64,000 nucleotides of DNA from Natrinema salinisoli (lineage in GTDB: Archaea; Halobacteriota; Halobacteria; Halobacteriales; Natrialbaceae). Under the pieces are notes generated by a model. It saw only the letters and a program-made list of their open reading frames with translations. It had not been told where the DNA came from and searched no databases. The first letter of the stretch is position 1; the number at the start of each line of letters is the position of its first letter. This document shows, piece by piece, positions 63,972-64,000 of this stretch. The translations under genes and the position numbers were made by a program. The DNA lies in NCBI RefSeq assembly GCF_020405205.1, contig NZ_CP084469.1, forward strand, positions 1,550,001-1,614,000. The letters run 5' to 3'.

Positions 63972-64000
63972 ATGACACGAAACACTTCAACAGTAGACGA
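63972..64000 (+). CDS. Partial open frame at right edge
   Basis: ATG at 63972 starts MTRNTSTVD and runs off the window. Only nine codons are visible, so the product cannot be named; it lies 43 bases after the membrane protein gene. Confidence 0.35.

Larger units (their letters stand above)
55537..64000. mobile_element. Integrated provirus/plasmid at tRNA-Leu, extending beyond the window
   Basis: The integrase gene, recombinase-like protein, replication helicase, signal peptidase and membrane protein form a block unlike the neighbouring chromosome in gene content and DNA words (no CTCGAG found, GATC rare). It starts at the tRNA gene and runs off the right edge, so its other attachment site is not seen. 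No rRNA or housekeeping gene lies within it. A pleolipovirus-like provirus or conjugation-independent plasmid are possible; a virion gene set is not visible in the window. Confidence 0.82.

Noticed and set aside
1-64000. CRISPR array or rRNA operon
   Set aside because: No regularly spaced direct repeats of 28-40 bases and no rRNA-like sequence were seen. The ORB and iteron repeats are short and irregularly spaced.
55452-64000. Second attachment site (copy of the tRNA-Leu 3' end) inside the window
   Set aside because: No repeat of the tRNA tail was found to the right, so the element's far end must lie outside the window.

Overview
The window is GC-rich DNA from a halophilic archaeon (class Halobacteria). 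The signs are very acidic proteins, leaderless genes with a TATA box about 27 bases before the start codon, Orc1/Cdc6 with typical haloarchaeal origin recognition boxes, ribosomal protein S8e, archaeal-type coenzyme A and cobalamin enzymes, several 'bacterio-opsin activator' regulators, and many tiny CPxC zinc-finger proteins. The very frequent CTCGAG and GATC words and the otsAB trehalose genes would fit a Natrialbaceae-like genus, but that placement is tentative.

Layout. 1-5 kb: end of a surface-sugar region (partial aminotransferase, alkaline-phosphatase-fold enzyme, FemAB/GNAT-like enzyme), then a kinase-like/HAD pair. 5.3-7.1 kb: an IS200/IS605-type element carrying a small AbrB-like DUF2080 protein and an intact TnpB, preceded by what looks like a solitary right end of a related element. 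7-12 kb: glmM and glmS (amino-sugar synthesis). 12-17 kb: two HTH_10 regulators and a stress protein. 17.5-21.6 kb: a Sco1-TlpA-CcdA operon and an iron/copper-type lipoprotein, plus zinc-finger microproteins. 21.8-24.5 kb: a chromosomal replication origin with nine origin recognition boxes, an AT-rich unwinding segment, the orc1/cdc6 gene, and an insertion-sequence relic lodged between the boxes. 24.7-28.6 kb: an M24 peptidase and otsAB. 28.8-34.8 kb: regulators, a secreted metzincin, and a frameshifted bat-like sensor. 34.8-43.7 kb: cobalamin genes (cobQ, cobA), an ABC exporter, a glycerol-3-phosphate-dehydrogenase-like enzyme and a second alkaline-phosphatase-fold protein. 43.9-55.3 kb: housekeeping genes (msrA, enoyl-CoA hydratase, riboflavin reductase, phoU, aldo-keto reductase, rps8e, malic enzyme, coaD).

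55.5-64 kb: an integrated mobile element (provirus or plasmid) begins at a tRNA-Leu(TAG) gene and runs off the right edge. It carries a tyrosine integrase, a diverged recombinase-like protein, an alternating-orientation iteron array around an AT-rich palindrome (candidate origin), an 18-bp perfect palindrome, a zinc-finger protein coupled to a 990-residue SF3 helicase that ends in an OB-like fold and an MCM-like winged helix, a signal peptidase, and a small multi-pass membrane protein. A 21-bp sequence occurs four times in its gene gaps, always in the same orientation. The element has no CTCGAG that I could find and few GATC sites, in sharp contrast with the chromosome beside it. This element is the best candidate for an undescribed system.
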